Shown here: in pieces, positions 18,473-27,069 of the stretch
How the letters are laid out: every line of letters starts with the position of its first letter
Position numbering within the stretch: position 1 is the first letter of the stretch
Assembly (NCBI RefSeq): GCF_014646915.1
Contig: NZ_BMOE01000005.1
Location: forward strand, 198,355 to 262,354
DNA from: Deinococcus aquiradiocola
GTDB lineage: Bacteria; Deinococcota; Deinococci; Deinococcales; Deinococcaceae
Direction of reading: 5' to 3'
DNA: 64,000 nucleotides
Program-made: the position numbers and the translations under genes
Notes under the pieces: model-generated
The model's input: the letters and a program-made list of their open reading frames with translations, nothing else
Database searches by the model: none
What the model was told of the DNA's origin: nothing

Positions 18473-19414
18473 ATGGAATACAGGAATCTCGGCAGGAGCG
18501 GTCTGAAGGTCAGCGAAGTGTCCCTGGGCGGCTGGGTGACGTTCGGGCAGAGCGTGAACGATCAGCAGATGGTGCGCGACATCGTCCTGAAGGCTTACGA
18601 GCAGGGCGTGAACTTCTTCGACCAGGCGGACATCTACGCCAAGGGCAAGAGCGAGCAGATGATGGGCGAGGTGCTGGGCGAACTGCCGCGCCACACGCTC
18701 GTGATCTCCAGCAAGGTGTACTGGCCGATGAGCGACGACGTGAACGACCGTGGACTGAGCCGCAAGCACGTCCTGGAGAGCATCGACAAGACCCTGAAGC
18801 GCCTGGGTACCGATTACCTCGACATCTATTTCGCGCACCGGTACGACGAGACCGTGCCGATGGAGGAGATCGTGATGGCGTTCGATCAGGTGGTGCGTTC
18901 CGGGCGTGCCATGTACTGGGGGACGAGCATGTGGCCCGCGGCGCGCATCGCGCAGGCGGTGGAGTTCGCGCGCGCGCACGGCCTGCACGCGCCCGTGACG
19001 GAGCAGCCGGAGTACAGCATGCTGCGCCGTGACCGGGTGGAGAAGGAGATCCTGCCGTACACCGAGCCCGCAGGGGTGGGTCTGGTGGTGTGGAGTCCGC
19101 TCGCGATGGGGCTCCTGACCGGCAAGTACGATGCGGGCACGAGCGAGGGTTCGCGCCTGAGCGAGAACGAGAGCTGGGGCAAGAACTTCCTGACGGAGGA
19201 CAACATCCGCCGCGTGCGTGACCTGAAGCCCGTCGCGGATGAGCTGGGCATCACGCGCGCGCAGCTGGCCCTCGCGTGGATCCTGCGTCAGCCGGGCGTG
19301 AGCAGCGTCATCACCGGGGCGACCAAGGTGGGGCAGATCGAGGACACCGTGAAGGCGGCGGGCGTGAAGCTGAGCGCCGATCAGATCAGCCGTATCGACG
19401 AGATCCTGAAGTAA
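18473..19414 (+). CDS. Aldo/keto reductase (Kv-beta/YghZ-like)
   Basis: The 313-residue protein is an NADPH-dependent aldo/keto reductase with the full tetrad: Asp and Tyr in FDQADIYAKGKSE, Lys in ISSKVYW and His in IYFAHRYD. The C-terminal cofactor segment SSVITGATKVGQIEDTVKA is typical. RYD after the His and the overall sequence are closest to the potassium-channel beta-subunit-like group. The substrate is probably a small aldehyde or ketone. Start: ATG 6 nt after TAGATT (18461-18466), leaderless. A hairpin follows the gene. Confidence 0.9.
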   Translation: MEYRNLGRSGLKVSEVSLGGWVTFGQSVNDQQMVRDIVLKAYEQGVNFFDQADIYAKGKSEQMMGEVLGELPRHTLVISSKVYWPMSDDVNDRGLSRKHVLESIDKTLKRLGTDYLDIYFAHRYDETVPMEEIVMAFDQVVRSGRAMYWGTSMWPAARIAQAVEFARAHGLHAPVTEQPEYSMLRRDRVEKEILPYTEPAGVGLVVWSPLAMGLLTGKYDAGTSEGSRLSENESWGKNFLTEDNIRRVRDLKPVADELGITRAQLALAWILRQPGVSSVITGATKVGQIEDTVKAAGVKLSADQISRIDEILK

Positions 19415-19434
19415 GACCCGTTCCGGTGGACGCC

Positions 19435-19454
19435 TCTCCGGAGGGGAATCCACC
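19435..19454 (+). terminator. Candidate terminator after the aldo/keto reductase
   Basis: GGTGGA (19435-19440) and TCCACC (19449-19454) pair around a small inner CCTC/GAGG stem, starting 20 bp after the stop codon. Confidence 0.4.
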
Positions 19455-19626
19455 ACGCAAGGCGGAGAGGGAAGAACCGGGTTCCGGGGCGTCCGGCACG
19501 GACCGGACGGCGTCCGGGGAACGCGGCGGCCGGGAGCGGCCACGGGGCGGGGCGGCGGTCAGCGGGGAGGGTGCGCTGGTGGCCGCCTCGCCCTGCACGA
19601 ATGGCCCGGCAGGCATGAGGAGGCGC

Positions 19627-20586
19627 ATGACACACAGCACGCAGGGGCCCGCCATTCTGACGGCGGGGTTACGGAAGGTGTACCGGGGGCACGCGGTGGT
19701 GCAGGGCCTGGACCTGCAGGTCGGGCCGGGCGAGGTGTTCGGGTTCCTGGGACCGAACGGGGCGGGGAAATCCACGACCGTCAAGATGCTGCTGGGGCTG
19801 GTGCTGCCCACGTCAGGACGCGTGGAGGTGCTGGGCGGGTCGCCGCAGGACCCGGAGGTGCGCCGCCGCCTGGGGTTCCTGCCGGAACAGTTCCGTTTTC
19901 AGACGTGGATGACCGCACAGGAATTTCTGCACTTTCACGGTCGGCTGGCGGGCCTGAAGGCCGACGAGTTGCGCGCCCGCATTCCGAAGGTGCTGGAGCA
20001 GGTGGGCCTGGGCGGCCGGGGCGGGGAGACGCTGAACGGGTACTCGAAGGGGATGCTGCAGCGCGCCGGGCTGGCACAGGCGATCCTGGCGCACCCGAAC
20101 CTGGTGTTCCTGGACGAGCCGACCTCGGCCCTCGACCCGATCGGGCGGGTGGAGGTCCGGGAGATCATCTCGGGCCTGCGTTCGGAGGGCGTCGCGGTGT
20201 TCCTGAACTCGCACCTGCTGAGCGAGGTGGAGCAGGTGTGCGACCACGTCGCGTTCGTGAAGGCGGGCGAGGTGCTGCGGCAGGGGAGCCTGACCGGCCT
20301 GCTGGGCGGCGCGGTGCCGGTCGAGGTGCGCGTGGACCGCGTCACGCCGGACCTCCTCACGCGCCTGGGCGCGCTGGGGACGGTGGAGGCCCTGCCGGAC
20401 GCGCACGGGCAGGCGGGCGTGCAGGTGACGCTCACGCGGGACGCGGACGTGCCGCTCATCGCGCAGGCGGTCTCCGCGCTCGGCCTGAACCTGTACGCGC
20501 TCACGCCGCACCGCCCGGACCTGGAGGGCCTGTTCCTGGAACTGATCGACACGCACGGCGAGGCCGCGCCCGGAGTGAACGCATGA
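19627..20586 (+). CDS. ABC transporter ATP-binding protein (ABC-2 exporter type)
   Basis: ATPase of a second ABC exporter. It has Walker A GPNGAGKST, a signature YSKGMLQR, Walker B LVFLDEPTSALDP and the H-loop LNSHLLSEVEQV. It is 319 residues long with the C-terminal extension typical of CcmA/NosF-like drug or lipid exporters. The ATG at 19627 follows an AGGAGG at short spacing; an in-frame ATG at 19615 is an alternative. The stop overlaps the permease start as ATGA. Cargo unknown. Confidence 0.88.
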   Translation: MTHSTQGPAILTAGLRKVYRGHAVVQGLDLQVGPGEVFGFLGPNGAGKSTTVKMLLGLVLPTSGRVEVLGGSPQDPEVRRRLGFLPEQFRFQTWMTAQEFLHFHGRLAGLKADELRARIPKVLEQVGLGGRGGETLNGYSKGMLQRAGLAQAILAHPNLVFLDEPTSALDPIGRVEVREIISGLRSEGVAVFLNSHLLSEVEQVCDHVAFVKAGEVLRQGSLTGLLGGAVPVEVRVDRVTPDLLTRLGALGTVEALPDAHGQAGVQVTLTRDADVPLIAQAVSALGLNLYALTPHRPDLEGLFLELIDTHGEAAPGVNA

Positions 20587-21464
20587 GGAACGTCCTGCTG
20601 ATCGCCGAACTCAGTCTGCGCGAGGCGCTCCGCAAGCGCCTGGTCCTGATCCTGCTCGTCCTCACGGCCCTGTTCGTGGGCTTCTACCTGTACGGCATTC
20701 TGCGCCTGCAGCACGCGCTGGACGACCGGGCCATCAGTGCCGGGCTCGACGTGCGGCCCGAGGGGGGACGCCGTGGCCTGACGGGCGCGTCCGTCGCGTT
20801 CTCCGCGATCTTCGGGATGTACCTCGTGTACTTCCTGGGCTCGCTGATGAGCGTGCTGAGCACCGTGGGCGCCGTGAGCGGCGACATCGAGTCGGGCGTC
20901 ATGCAGAGCGTCGTGTCGCGGCCCGTCAGCCGGGGGCAGCTCGTGGTGGGCCGCTGGCTGGGCTTCAGCATCGTGAACGTGGCGTACGTGGCGCTCCTGT
21001 CGGCCGCGCTGCTGGTCGGCGTGCGCGTCATCACGGGCTTCACGTCGCCGCAGCCGTTCGCGGCGGTGGCGCTGGTGCTGGTGGCGGTGCTGCTGCTCAC
21101 GTCGCTGACGGTGCTGGGCAGCACGGTGTTCAGCACGCTCTCGAACGGCATCGGGGTGTTCGTGCTGTACGGCCTGGGCTTCACGGGCGGCATCCTGAGC
21201 ACCATCGGGCAGTTCGCGGCCACGCCGGTCCTCGTGACGCTCGGCAACCTCGCGAACACCCTCATGCCGTCCAACGCGCTGTGGCTCGGCGCGAGCTACC
21301 ACCTGCAGCCGGACTACGTGCTGCGCCTGAACGAACTGGCGCGCGGCGCGAACCCGTTCATCAGCACCACGCCCATCTCGGCGGGCACGGTCGTGTGGGC
21401 GCTCGCGTACGCGCTGCTGGCCCTGGTGCTGGCCGTGCTGGCCTTCCGCAGGCGCGACCTGTAA
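20583..21464 (+). CDS. ABC-2 family permease
   Basis: The 293-residue partner of the preceding ATPase has about six membrane helices. The segment GDIESGVMQSVVSRPVSRGQLVVGRWLGF is the family hallmark (NosY/ABC-2 type, where a similar motif couples to the ATPase). Overlap with the ATPase gene implies a two-gene operon. A strong bidirectional terminator follows 26 bp downstream. No substrate can be assigned from sequence. Confidence 0.87.
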   Translation: MRNVLLIAELSLREALRKRLVLILLVLTALFVGFYLYGILRLQHALDDRAISAGLDVRPEGGRRGLTGASVAFSAIFGMYLVYFLGSLMSVLSTVGAVSGDIESGVMQSVVSRPVSRGQLVVGRWLGFSIVNVAYVALLSAALLVGVRVITGFTSPQPFAAVALVLVAVLLLTSLTVLGSTVFSTLSNGIGVFVLYGLGFTGGILSTIGQFAATPVLVTLGNLANTLMPSNALWLGASYHLQPDYVLRLNELARGANPFISTTPISAGTVVWALAYALLALVLAVLAFRRRDL

Positions 21465-21490
21465 CGGCAACGGCGCAGGCGGGAACGGCA

Positions 21491-21522
21491 GGGCGGGCGT
21501 GACGAAGGTGTCACGCCCGCCC
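21491..21522. terminator. Bidirectional terminator
   Basis: Perfect 13-bp arms (21491-21503 GGGCGGGCGTGAC and 21510-21522) with a 6-nt loop lie between convergent genes ending at 21464 and 21543. Confidence 0.7.
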
Positions 21523-21542
21523 CTGTGTGCAGGTCCGGCGGA

Positions 21543-22157
21543 TCAGTTCTGCGGTTCGCCCTCCACGTCTCCCGTGTCGTCGTGCGCGCGGCGGCGCTTC
21601 AGGACCAGCAGCAGCACGATCAGTGCGGCGGCCACGAGCAGGTACGGCAGCACCTGCGCCTGCATGTGCTCGAAGCTCTGCAGGATCTCCGGCCCGAAGC
21701 GCCACAGCAGCGTCTGCCACACGCCCACGTGCAGGACCGCGCCCAGCAGGCTGAACAGCAGGTACGCGCGCCACGGGTACGCGGACGCGCCCGCGTACAG
21801 CGTGACCGGCGTGCGCAGCGAACCCACCGTGCGGCTCACGATCACGGCGAGTCCCCCCCAGCGGCGCATGATGCCGGCCGTGCGGCGACTGCGGGCGACG
21901 CGCTGCCACCTCGCCGGGAGGCGCCGCAGGGCGGACGCGGCGAGCCGGTACCCGGCGAGACTGCCGAACCAGTTCCCGGCCACGCCCCACAGGATGGCCT
22001 CCAGCAGCGTCGTCTGGTGCGCGTGGATGCTCTCCGCGAGGGCCAGCATGGGCAGCACGCCGGGAATGCCGGGAATGCCCATGCCCTCCAGGAACATCAT
22101 CAGGAACGTGGTCAGGTGCAGCCAGATCGGGCTGAGGCTGTCCAGCCAGGCAGTCAT
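21543..22157 (-). CDS. DedA-family membrane protein
   Basis: The 204-residue protein belongs to the DedA (SNARE-associated/VTT domain) family of polytopic inner-membrane proteins, now linked to undecaprenyl-phosphate and phospholipid flipping. Visible marks are the re-entrant N-terminal FLEGMGIPGIPG, WGVAGNWFGSLAGYRLA in the place of the conserved G-x-x-x-G-x-x-x-GY segment, and VIVSRTVGSLRTPVTLYAG in place of the F-R-x-x-PG-x-R loop. The C-terminal helix is followed by a charged cytoplasmic tail. Start: ATG 8 nt after CACAAT. Convergent with the ABC permease. Confidence 0.85.
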   Translation of the reverse strand: MTAWLDSLSPIWLHLTTFLMMFLEGMGIPGIPGVLPMLALAESIHAHQTTLLEAILWGVAGNWFGSLAGYRLAASALRRLPARWQRVARSRRTAGIMRRWGGLAVIVSRTVGSLRTPVTLYAGASAYPWRAYLLFSLLGAVLHVGVWQTLLWRFGPEILQSFEHMQAQVLPYLLVAAALIVLLLVLKRRRAHDDTGDVEGEPQN

Positions 22158-22312
22158 ATCGCCCCATTGTGATGGACGAACGGCAGAGAGGCAAAGGCAG
22201 ATGCGTCCCGCACCCCCGGAGCGGGCCGCCTGTCTCCTGTACCGCTCCTTAACCTGCCGGGTGCACCCTGAACCCATGAAGACGGGCGCGGGACGGGCAG
22301 GACACACGGCGT

Positions 22313-22358
22313 GGGGGCGGGCAGGGGGGGGCAGGGCGTGCCCGGTGGGGGGAAGGGG
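22313..22358 (+). promoter_or_regulatory. G-tract cluster, potential G-quadruplex
   Basis: Six G-tracts on the plus strand (22313-22317, 22319-22321, 22324-22331, 22334-22336, 22347-22352, 22355-22358) include four within 24 nt with loops of 1-2 nt. They lie 37 bp upstream of the response-regulator start. Confidence 0.55.
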
Positions 22359-22394
22359 TGGTGTGCGCTGCGGTGGCGCGGCACAATGAACGCC

Positions 22395-23129
22395 ATGCGC
22401 CTGCTCATCGTGGAGGACGACCCGCACATCGCCGACCTGCTGCTGGAGGGACTCGGTGAGGACGGGTACGCCTGCGACGTCGCGACGAGCGCCGCGCAGG
22501 GCACGTCCCTCGCGCGGCTCTTCCCGTACGCGCTGATCCTGCTGGACGTGATGCTGCCCGAAGGGCACGACGCGGGCTTCGTGATGGGCCGCGAACTGCG
22601 CGCCGAGGGCGTGCAGACGCCGATCCTGTACCTCACGGCGCGCAGCAACGTCGAGGAGCGCGTGACGGGCCTCGACGCGGGCGGCGACGATTACCTCGGG
22701 AAGCCCTTCGCGCTGCGGGAACTGCGGGCGCGCGTGCGTGCCCTGCTGCGCCGCAGCAGCGGCCTGTCCCGCAACGTGCTGCAACTCCCGCTCGGCTGGC
22801 AGATCGACCTCGCGGGCCGCACCGTGTCGCGGCCCCCCACCTGGGACGACGTGACCGCCGCGCCCACCCCGGAGAGCGTGCCGGTGCAGGCCGCACAGGC
22901 GGAACTGACGCGCCGCGAGTTCGCGCTGCTGGAACTGCTGGCCCTGCACCCGGGGCGGGCGTTCTCGCGGCAGGACATCATCGAGCGCCTGTGGTCCGGC
23001 GAGAGCGGCGTGGAACCGAAAGTCATCGACGTGTACGTGAGCACCGTGCGCCGCAAGACGGCCGAGGAACTCATCGACACGGTGCGCGGCCTCGGGTACC
23101 GGCTCGGCAAGATGGCGCATGAGTGGTAG
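22395..23129 (+). CDS. Response regulator, OmpR/PhoB family
   Basis: The 244-residue regulator has a receiver domain (acidic pocket in VEDD at 7-9, phosphoacceptor Asp51 in LILLDVMLP, Lys in YLGKPF) and a winged-helix DNA-binding domain (LTRREFALLELLALHPG to VDVYVSTVRRK and TVRGLGYRL). An insert of about 30 residues between the domains is slightly longer than usual. MRLLIVEDD is taken as the start because CACAAT lies 7 nt upstream; the ATG 9 nt earlier overlaps that box. It overlaps the sensor gene by 11 bp, forming a two-component operon. Confidence 0.93.
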   Translation: MRLLIVEDDPHIADLLLEGLGEDGYACDVATSAAQGTSLARLFPYALILLDVMLPEGHDAGFVMGRELRAEGVQTPILYLTARSNVEERVTGLDAGGDDYLGKPFALRELRARVRALLRRSSGLSRNVLQLPLGWQIDLAGRTVSRPPTWDDVTAAPTPESVPVQAAQAELTRREFALLELLALHPGRAFSRQDIIERLWSGESGVEPKVIDVYVSTVRRKTAEELIDTVRGLGYRLGKMAHEW

Positions 23130-24516
23130 GACGCCCGCCCCGTCCCGTGCCGCGCCGCTGGTCGCCCCGCCCGTCCGTGCCTGGAACCGGCTCAGCCTGC
23201 GCCTGAAACTCACGCTCGGGTACGCCCTGATCTTCTCGGTCAGCGTGCTGCTCGGCGCGCTGTGCGTGTACGTCCTGGCGCGCGGCTCGCTCACCAGCAC
23301 CCTCGACACCACCCTGGAGGAGACGGCGGCCCTGGCGCGCGGCAACCTGCTGGGCAGCGGCATGGGGCTGCGCTTCACGGACGCGCTGCAGCCGCCGCCC
23401 GAACTGAGTATCGAACTCATCAGCCCGGACGGCCGCATCCTCGACGTGGCCGGGCAACCCGTCAGCACCGCCACCGCCCTCATGACGACGCCCGCGCGGC
23501 TCGGCACGTACACGTACCGGGACCGGCGCGTCCTGACGGTCGCCCTGCCGGACCAGCCGTTCCTGCTGCAGGTGTCCCGCGCGAGCGACACCCTCACGGC
23601 CCTCCTCGAGACGCTGGCGCGCGTCCTGCTGGCCGGGTCCGGCCTCATGATCGGCCTGGCGTGCCTCGCCGGGTACTACCTCGCGGACCGCGCCCTGAAA
23701 CCCGTGGACGCCGTCGCCCGCACCGCCGACACCATCACCCGCAGCGGCAGTTACCGGGGCCGCGTGCCGCCCGCGCCCGGCTCGGACGAGATGGCGCGCC
23801 TGACCGGCACCGTGAACGGCATGCTCGACCACCTGGAGGCCACCATCGAGCGCGAGAAGTCCTTCGCGCGCACCGCAGCGCACGAACTCCGCACGCCGCT
23901 CACCGCGCTGCAGGGCCGACTGGAGCTCGCGCTGGAACGCCCGCGCGAGGCGGCCGACTACCGCCGCAGCCTGGAGATCATGCAGGGCCGCGTGGACGAA
24001 CTGCTGTCCCTCGCGCAGGGCCTCCTGGCACTCGCAGAGACGGACCGGCCCGCCGCGCTGGAACTCATGAACCTCAGCACGCAGGCGGCCGAGGTGACGG
24101 GCGAACTGCACGACCTGTCGCAACGCCTCGGCAAGACCCTCGACTGGCGGCAGGCGACGCCGGAACCGCTCGCGCCGTGGGTGTGGGCCGAACCGCTCGG
24201 CGTGCGTCAGGTGCTGCGCAACCTGCTGGAGAACGCCCTGAAGTACGGCGGGAACCGCGTGGAGGTGCAGGTCACGCCGCACGCCTTCACCGTCTGGGAC
24301 AGCGGGCACGGCCCGCAGCCGCAGGAATGGGCGCGGCTCGCGCGGCCCTTCGAGCGCGGCGCGGGCCTGCAGGGCGTCAGCGGCAGCGGCCTGGGCCTGC
24401 CGCTCGTGATGGCACTCGCCCAGCGCTGGGACGCGCGCGTCGAACCGCTCTGGGAGGAGGGCGGTTTCGGCGTGCGCCTCAGCTGGGACGCGCGCGACCC
24501 CGGCAACCTGAACTGA
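23119..24516 (+). CDS. Sensor histidine kinase with HAMP domain
   Basis: The 465-residue membrane kinase pairs with the overlapping response regulator. It has a first membrane helix (LTLGYALIFSVSVLLGALCVYVLA), an extracytoplasmic sensor of about 110 residues, a second helix (LLAGSGLMIGLACLAGYYLA), a HAMP linker, the H-box RTAAHELRTPLTAL, N-box NLLENALKYGG and G2 box GSGLGLPL. The aspartate box is reduced to VWDSGHGP, still plausible. The signal is unknown. Its TGA stop is the first trinucleotide of a 50-bp repeat copy. Confidence 0.93.
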   Translation: MSGRTPAPSRAAPLVAPPVRAWNRLSLRLKLTLGYALIFSVSVLLGALCVYVLARGSLTSTLDTTLEETAALARGNLLGSGMGLRFTDALQPPPELSIELISPDGRILDVAGQPVSTATALMTTPARLGTYTYRDRRVLTVALPDQPFLLQVSRASDTLTALLETLARVLLAGSGLMIGLACLAGYYLADRALKPVDAVARTADTITRSGSYRGRVPPAPGSDEMARLTGTVNGMLDHLEATIEREKSFARTAAHELRTPLTALQGRLELALERPREAADYRRSLEIMQGRVDELLSLAQGLLALAETDRPAALELMNLSTQAAEVTGELHDLSQRLGKTLDWRQATPEPLAPWVWAEPLGVRQVLRNLLENALKYGGNRVEVQVTPHAFTVWDSGHGPQPQEWARLARPFERGAGLQGVSGSGLGLPLVMALAQRWDARVEPLWEEGGFGVRLSWDARDPGNLN

Positions 24517-24563
24517 GCCGGTGTTGAGCTGAACACCAGGAGTTCAGCTCGGTCCGGGATCAG
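24514..24563. repeat. Dispersed repeat, partial copy G filling the gap between two stop codons
   Basis: The hairpin arms GAGCTGAAC (24526-24534) and GTTCAGCTC (24542-24550) are flanked by near-symmetric ends TGAGCCGG and CCGGGATCA. The left end provides the TGA of the histidine kinase (24514-24516). The right end provides the TGA of the convergent ribonuclease (24560-24562). The element occupies the entire intergenic space and is a likely bidirectional terminator. Confidence 0.75.
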
Positions 24564-25957
24564 GTGTGCGCTTCGCGGACGCGGACGCTCTGCGCGGCGA
24601 GGTCCACGCCCGCGAGCTGCACGCGCAGTTCGGTGCCGAGCGGGGCGGGCGTGGTGAGCGTCACGTCGAGCGCCAGTTCCGGCAGCAGCAGCGTCGCCTG
24701 CGCCTGCCGCCGTTCCACGACGACCGCGCGGTACACGCGTTCCGGGTCGCGGGTCATGGCGACGAGGGTCCAGTGGCGGCGCGCCTCGCGTTCGGCGCTG
24801 CGTACGGTGGCGGACGCCATCTGCGATTCCGCGACGCGCGCGGCGATGTCCTTGCCGTTCAGGGCGTCTCGTTCCAGCACGGCGGCGCGCAGCTGCTGGT
24901 GCACCACGAGGTCCAGGTAGCGGCGCATGGGGCTGGTCGCCTGCGCGTACGCGTCGAGGCCCATGCCGCTGTGCGGCCCGAGCGCGGGCTGGAAGCGGGT
25001 GCGGGACAGCGTCTTGCGGCGCGCCCACTGGGCGGGCATGCTGTCGCCGGGCGGGGAGGAGCGGTGCGGTGGGTCCTGCGTGGCGAAGGGCAGCGCCAGT
25101 TCGAGGTCGTCCGCGAAGATCGCGGCGGCCCACCCGGCGAGCGTCATGCACTCCTGCACGATGAAGCGCGATTCGGACTTCTCGAGCGGCGCGATGCGGA
25201 TGTCGCCCTGCTCGCTCACCTTGACCTGCACTTCCGGCAGGTCGATGCTCATCGCGCCTTCCGCTTCGCGCAGGGTGCGGCTGGCGCCCGCGAGGGTGTG
25301 CAGGCCCTGCAGCAGTTCGTCGCCCGCGTCGAGCTGCGCCTGCGCCTGCGCGTACGTGACGCGCGTGACGTGCAGGCGCGTGAGGTGCACGTCGACACTC
25401 TCGGCCTGCCCGTCCGGGTCGAAGTCGATGGCGATGCTGAGGGCGGGACTCTCGGCGTGGAGGCCCAGGCCGACCTGTTCCACGAGCGCGTCGGGCATCA
25501 TGCCGATGGTGTGGGTGGGCAGGTACAGGGTCGAGCCGCGCCTGCGCGCTTCGAGGTCGAGGTCGCTGCCGGGCGTGACGAGGGCCGCGACGTCCGCGAC
25601 GTGCACCCACAGGCGGCGCGTGCCGTCCGGCAGGGTCTCCAGGCTCAGGGCGTCGTCGGGGTCCCGGTTGCCCTCGTCGTCGATGGCGAGGGCCGTGAGG
25701 TGCGTCAGGTCGAGCCGGTCCTCGTGCGGCAGGGCGGGGACGGGCAGGGTGGGCGTGGCGAGGTCCACGCCGAGCCGTTCGGGGAAGGGGACGCGGGTGT
25801 CGTCCCAGAGGTTCAGGCGCAGCAGGAGGGCGTGCGCGGCCTGGGGCGTCTCGGGCTGACCGAGGTCGCGCATGGTGCGGGATTTGTCCTGTCGTCCCCG
25901 GGCCAGCAGTTCCACTTCGGTGCGCTGGGCGGGCGTGAGTTCGGGCTGTGACGTCAT
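24560..25957 (-). CDS. RNB-domain exoribonuclease (RNase II/R family)
   Basis: A hydrolytic 3'-5' exoribonuclease. The 465-residue protein is mostly the RNB catalytic domain: AIDDEGNRDPDDALSLE carries the metal-binding aspartates, followed by STLYLPTHTIGMMPDAL, SRFIVQECMTLAG and the diagnostic ATSPMRRYLDLVVHQQL. It lacks the N-terminal cold-shock domains of full RNase R and keeps only a short OB-like C terminus (ATLLLPELALDVTLTTPAPLGTELRVQL). It therefore resembles the compact Deinococcus RNase II-type enzyme. Start: ATG 7 nt after TATCCT, leaderless. Confidence 0.9.
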   Translation of the reverse strand: MTSQPELTPAQRTEVELLARGRQDKSRTMRDLGQPETPQAAHALLLRLNLWDDTRVPFPERLGVDLATPTLPVPALPHEDRLDLTHLTALAIDDEGNRDPDDALSLETLPDGTRRLWVHVADVAALVTPGSDLDLEARRRGSTLYLPTHTIGMMPDALVEQVGLGLHAESPALSIAIDFDPDGQAESVDVHLTRLHVTRVTYAQAQAQLDAGDELLQGLHTLAGASRTLREAEGAMSIDLPEVQVKVSEQGDIRIAPLEKSESRFIVQECMTLAGWAAAIFADDLELALPFATQDPPHRSSPPGDSMPAQWARRKTLSRTRFQPALGPHSGMGLDAYAQATSPMRRYLDLVVHQQLRAAVLERDALNGKDIAARVAESQMASATVRSAEREARRHWTLVAMTRDPERVYRAVVVERRQAQATLLLPELALDVTLTTPAPLGTELRVQLAGVDLAAQSVRVREAHT

Positions 25958-26017
25958 GCCGTTCAGGATAGAGCGTGCGGCCCACCGGGTCAGCGCGAGA
26001 GGATTGGAAAGTGTAAC

Positions 26018-26153
26018 TTTCTATTCCCTGGAAATCAGGTGCGTATGGACGCCTGCAGCTGGCGGTTTAGGCCCTGGATACCGCCCGATTCTGCCCCTGT
26101 CATTCCTGAATAGAAACTCAAACTTGACATTCTATGATTTTTGGGTTTAGATA
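26018..26153 (+). promoter_or_regulatory. AT-rich promoter of the SHOCT/DUF4097 cluster with repeated ATAGAA motif
   Basis: The -35 TTGACA (26124-26129) is followed after 17 bp by TTAGAT (26147-26152), or after 18 bp by TAGATA. ATAGAA occurs three times: inverted at 26019-26024 and 26130-26135, direct at 26110-26115, with the first two forming a 9-bp inverted repeat TTTCTATTC (26018-26026)/GAATAGAAA (26108-26116). GGAAAGT/ACTTTC also forms a short palindrome at about 26007-26021. The region is markedly AT-richer than its surroundings. Confidence 0.6.
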
Positions 26154-26172
26154 GGACCCAGGAGGCAGGACC

Positions 26173-27069
26173 ATGACCACACCCGAACGCCCGGAGAAGG
26201 AACCCTTCGAGCTGCACGTGCAGCGCCTCGTCACCGAAGGCAAACTCACGCCCGAGGAAGCCGCCGAACTGCTCGCCCCGGCCCACCCCGAACCGCGATC
26301 CGTCAGCGCCGCGCAGCCCGGCACGCAGGGCGTCCAGCTCGCCAAGGCAGCGCCCGCCCCTTCCGGCGACACCCCGCCGGACCTGCGTCTCGACGTGGCC
26401 GGGTACGCCCTGCAGGTCCTGCACGACGCGTCCCTGACCGAACCGCGCCTCACCGCCACCCACGACGGCATCCTCAGCCTGCGCGCCACGCCGGACGGCT
26501 GGACCGTCGATCAGCGCAGCGGCACCCGCCTCCTCGGCCTGAAGGCCGTCCTCAGCCTGCCCTTCGCGCCCCGTCACGCCCGCGCCGAGGTGAGCGGCGG
26601 CAGCCTCAGCCTCCCCACCCTCAGCGGCACGGCCCGCCTGGAAGTCAGCGGCGGCAACGCCACGCTCGGCGGCGCGACCGAACTGCGCGCCGAGGTGAGC
26701 GGCGGCAACCTGACGTCCGGCGCCGTCACGGGCAGCGCCACCCTCGAAGTGAACGGCGGAAACCTCAGCGTGACCGGCACCACCGCCCTGCACGGCGAAG
26801 TCAACGGCGGGAACCTCCGCTGGGGCGGCCTTCTCACGGACGGCCATCACCGCCTCGAAGTGAACGGCGGGCAGGCCACCCTGACCCTCGACCCGGGCAG
26901 CGACCTGACCTTCGACGCCGACGTGACGCTGGGGAACGTCACCAGCAGCTTCCCCGTCCAGAAGACCGGCGGCATGATGCACGCCCACTACCACGGCACG
27001 CTCGGCAACGGCCGCGCCGTCCTGAGCTGCCAGGTCAACGCGGGCCAGGTCCGGCTGGTGACGACATGA
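26173..27069 (+). CDS. SHOCT-like / DUF4097 beta-helix protein
   Basis: The 298-residue protein has an N-terminal helical hairpin VQRLVTEGKLTPEEAAELL (SHOCT-like), a Pro/Ala linker, and from about residue 75 a repetitive beta-strand domain. In that domain the turn xVxGGN recurs (VSGGSLS, VSGGNAT, VSGGNLT, VNGGNLS, VNGGNLR, VNGGQAT) about every 20 residues. This is the DUF4097/YvlB-type right-handed beta-helix. The role is unknown; relatives sit near envelope-stress genes. AGGAGG lies 7 nt before the ATG. First gene of a cluster, overlapping the next by ATGA. Confidence 0.8.
   Translation: MTTPERPEKEPFELHVQRLVTEGKLTPEEAAELLAPAHPEPRSVSAAQPGTQGVQLAKAAPAPSGDTPPDLRLDVAGYALQVLHDASLTEPRLTATHDGILSLRATPDGWTVDQRSGTRLLGLKAVLSLPFAPRHARAEVSGGSLSLPTLSGTARLEVSGGNATLGGATELRAEVSGGNLTSGAVTGSATLEVNGGNLSVTGTTALHGEVNGGNLRWGGLLTDGHHRLEVNGGQATLTLDPGSDLTFDADVTLGNVTSSFPVQKTGGMMHAHYHGTLGNGRAVLSCQVNAGQVRLVTT

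Noticed and set aside
13270..26000. Prophage or defence island around the ABC operons and MNT-HEPN gene
   Set aside because: No integrase, structural phage genes, att-like repeats or restriction genes are present, and base composition is uniform with the rest.
26123..26130. CTTGACAT before the SHOCT cluster as a third site for the XRE repressor
   Set aside because: Only one half-site is present and it coincides with an ordinary -35 element.
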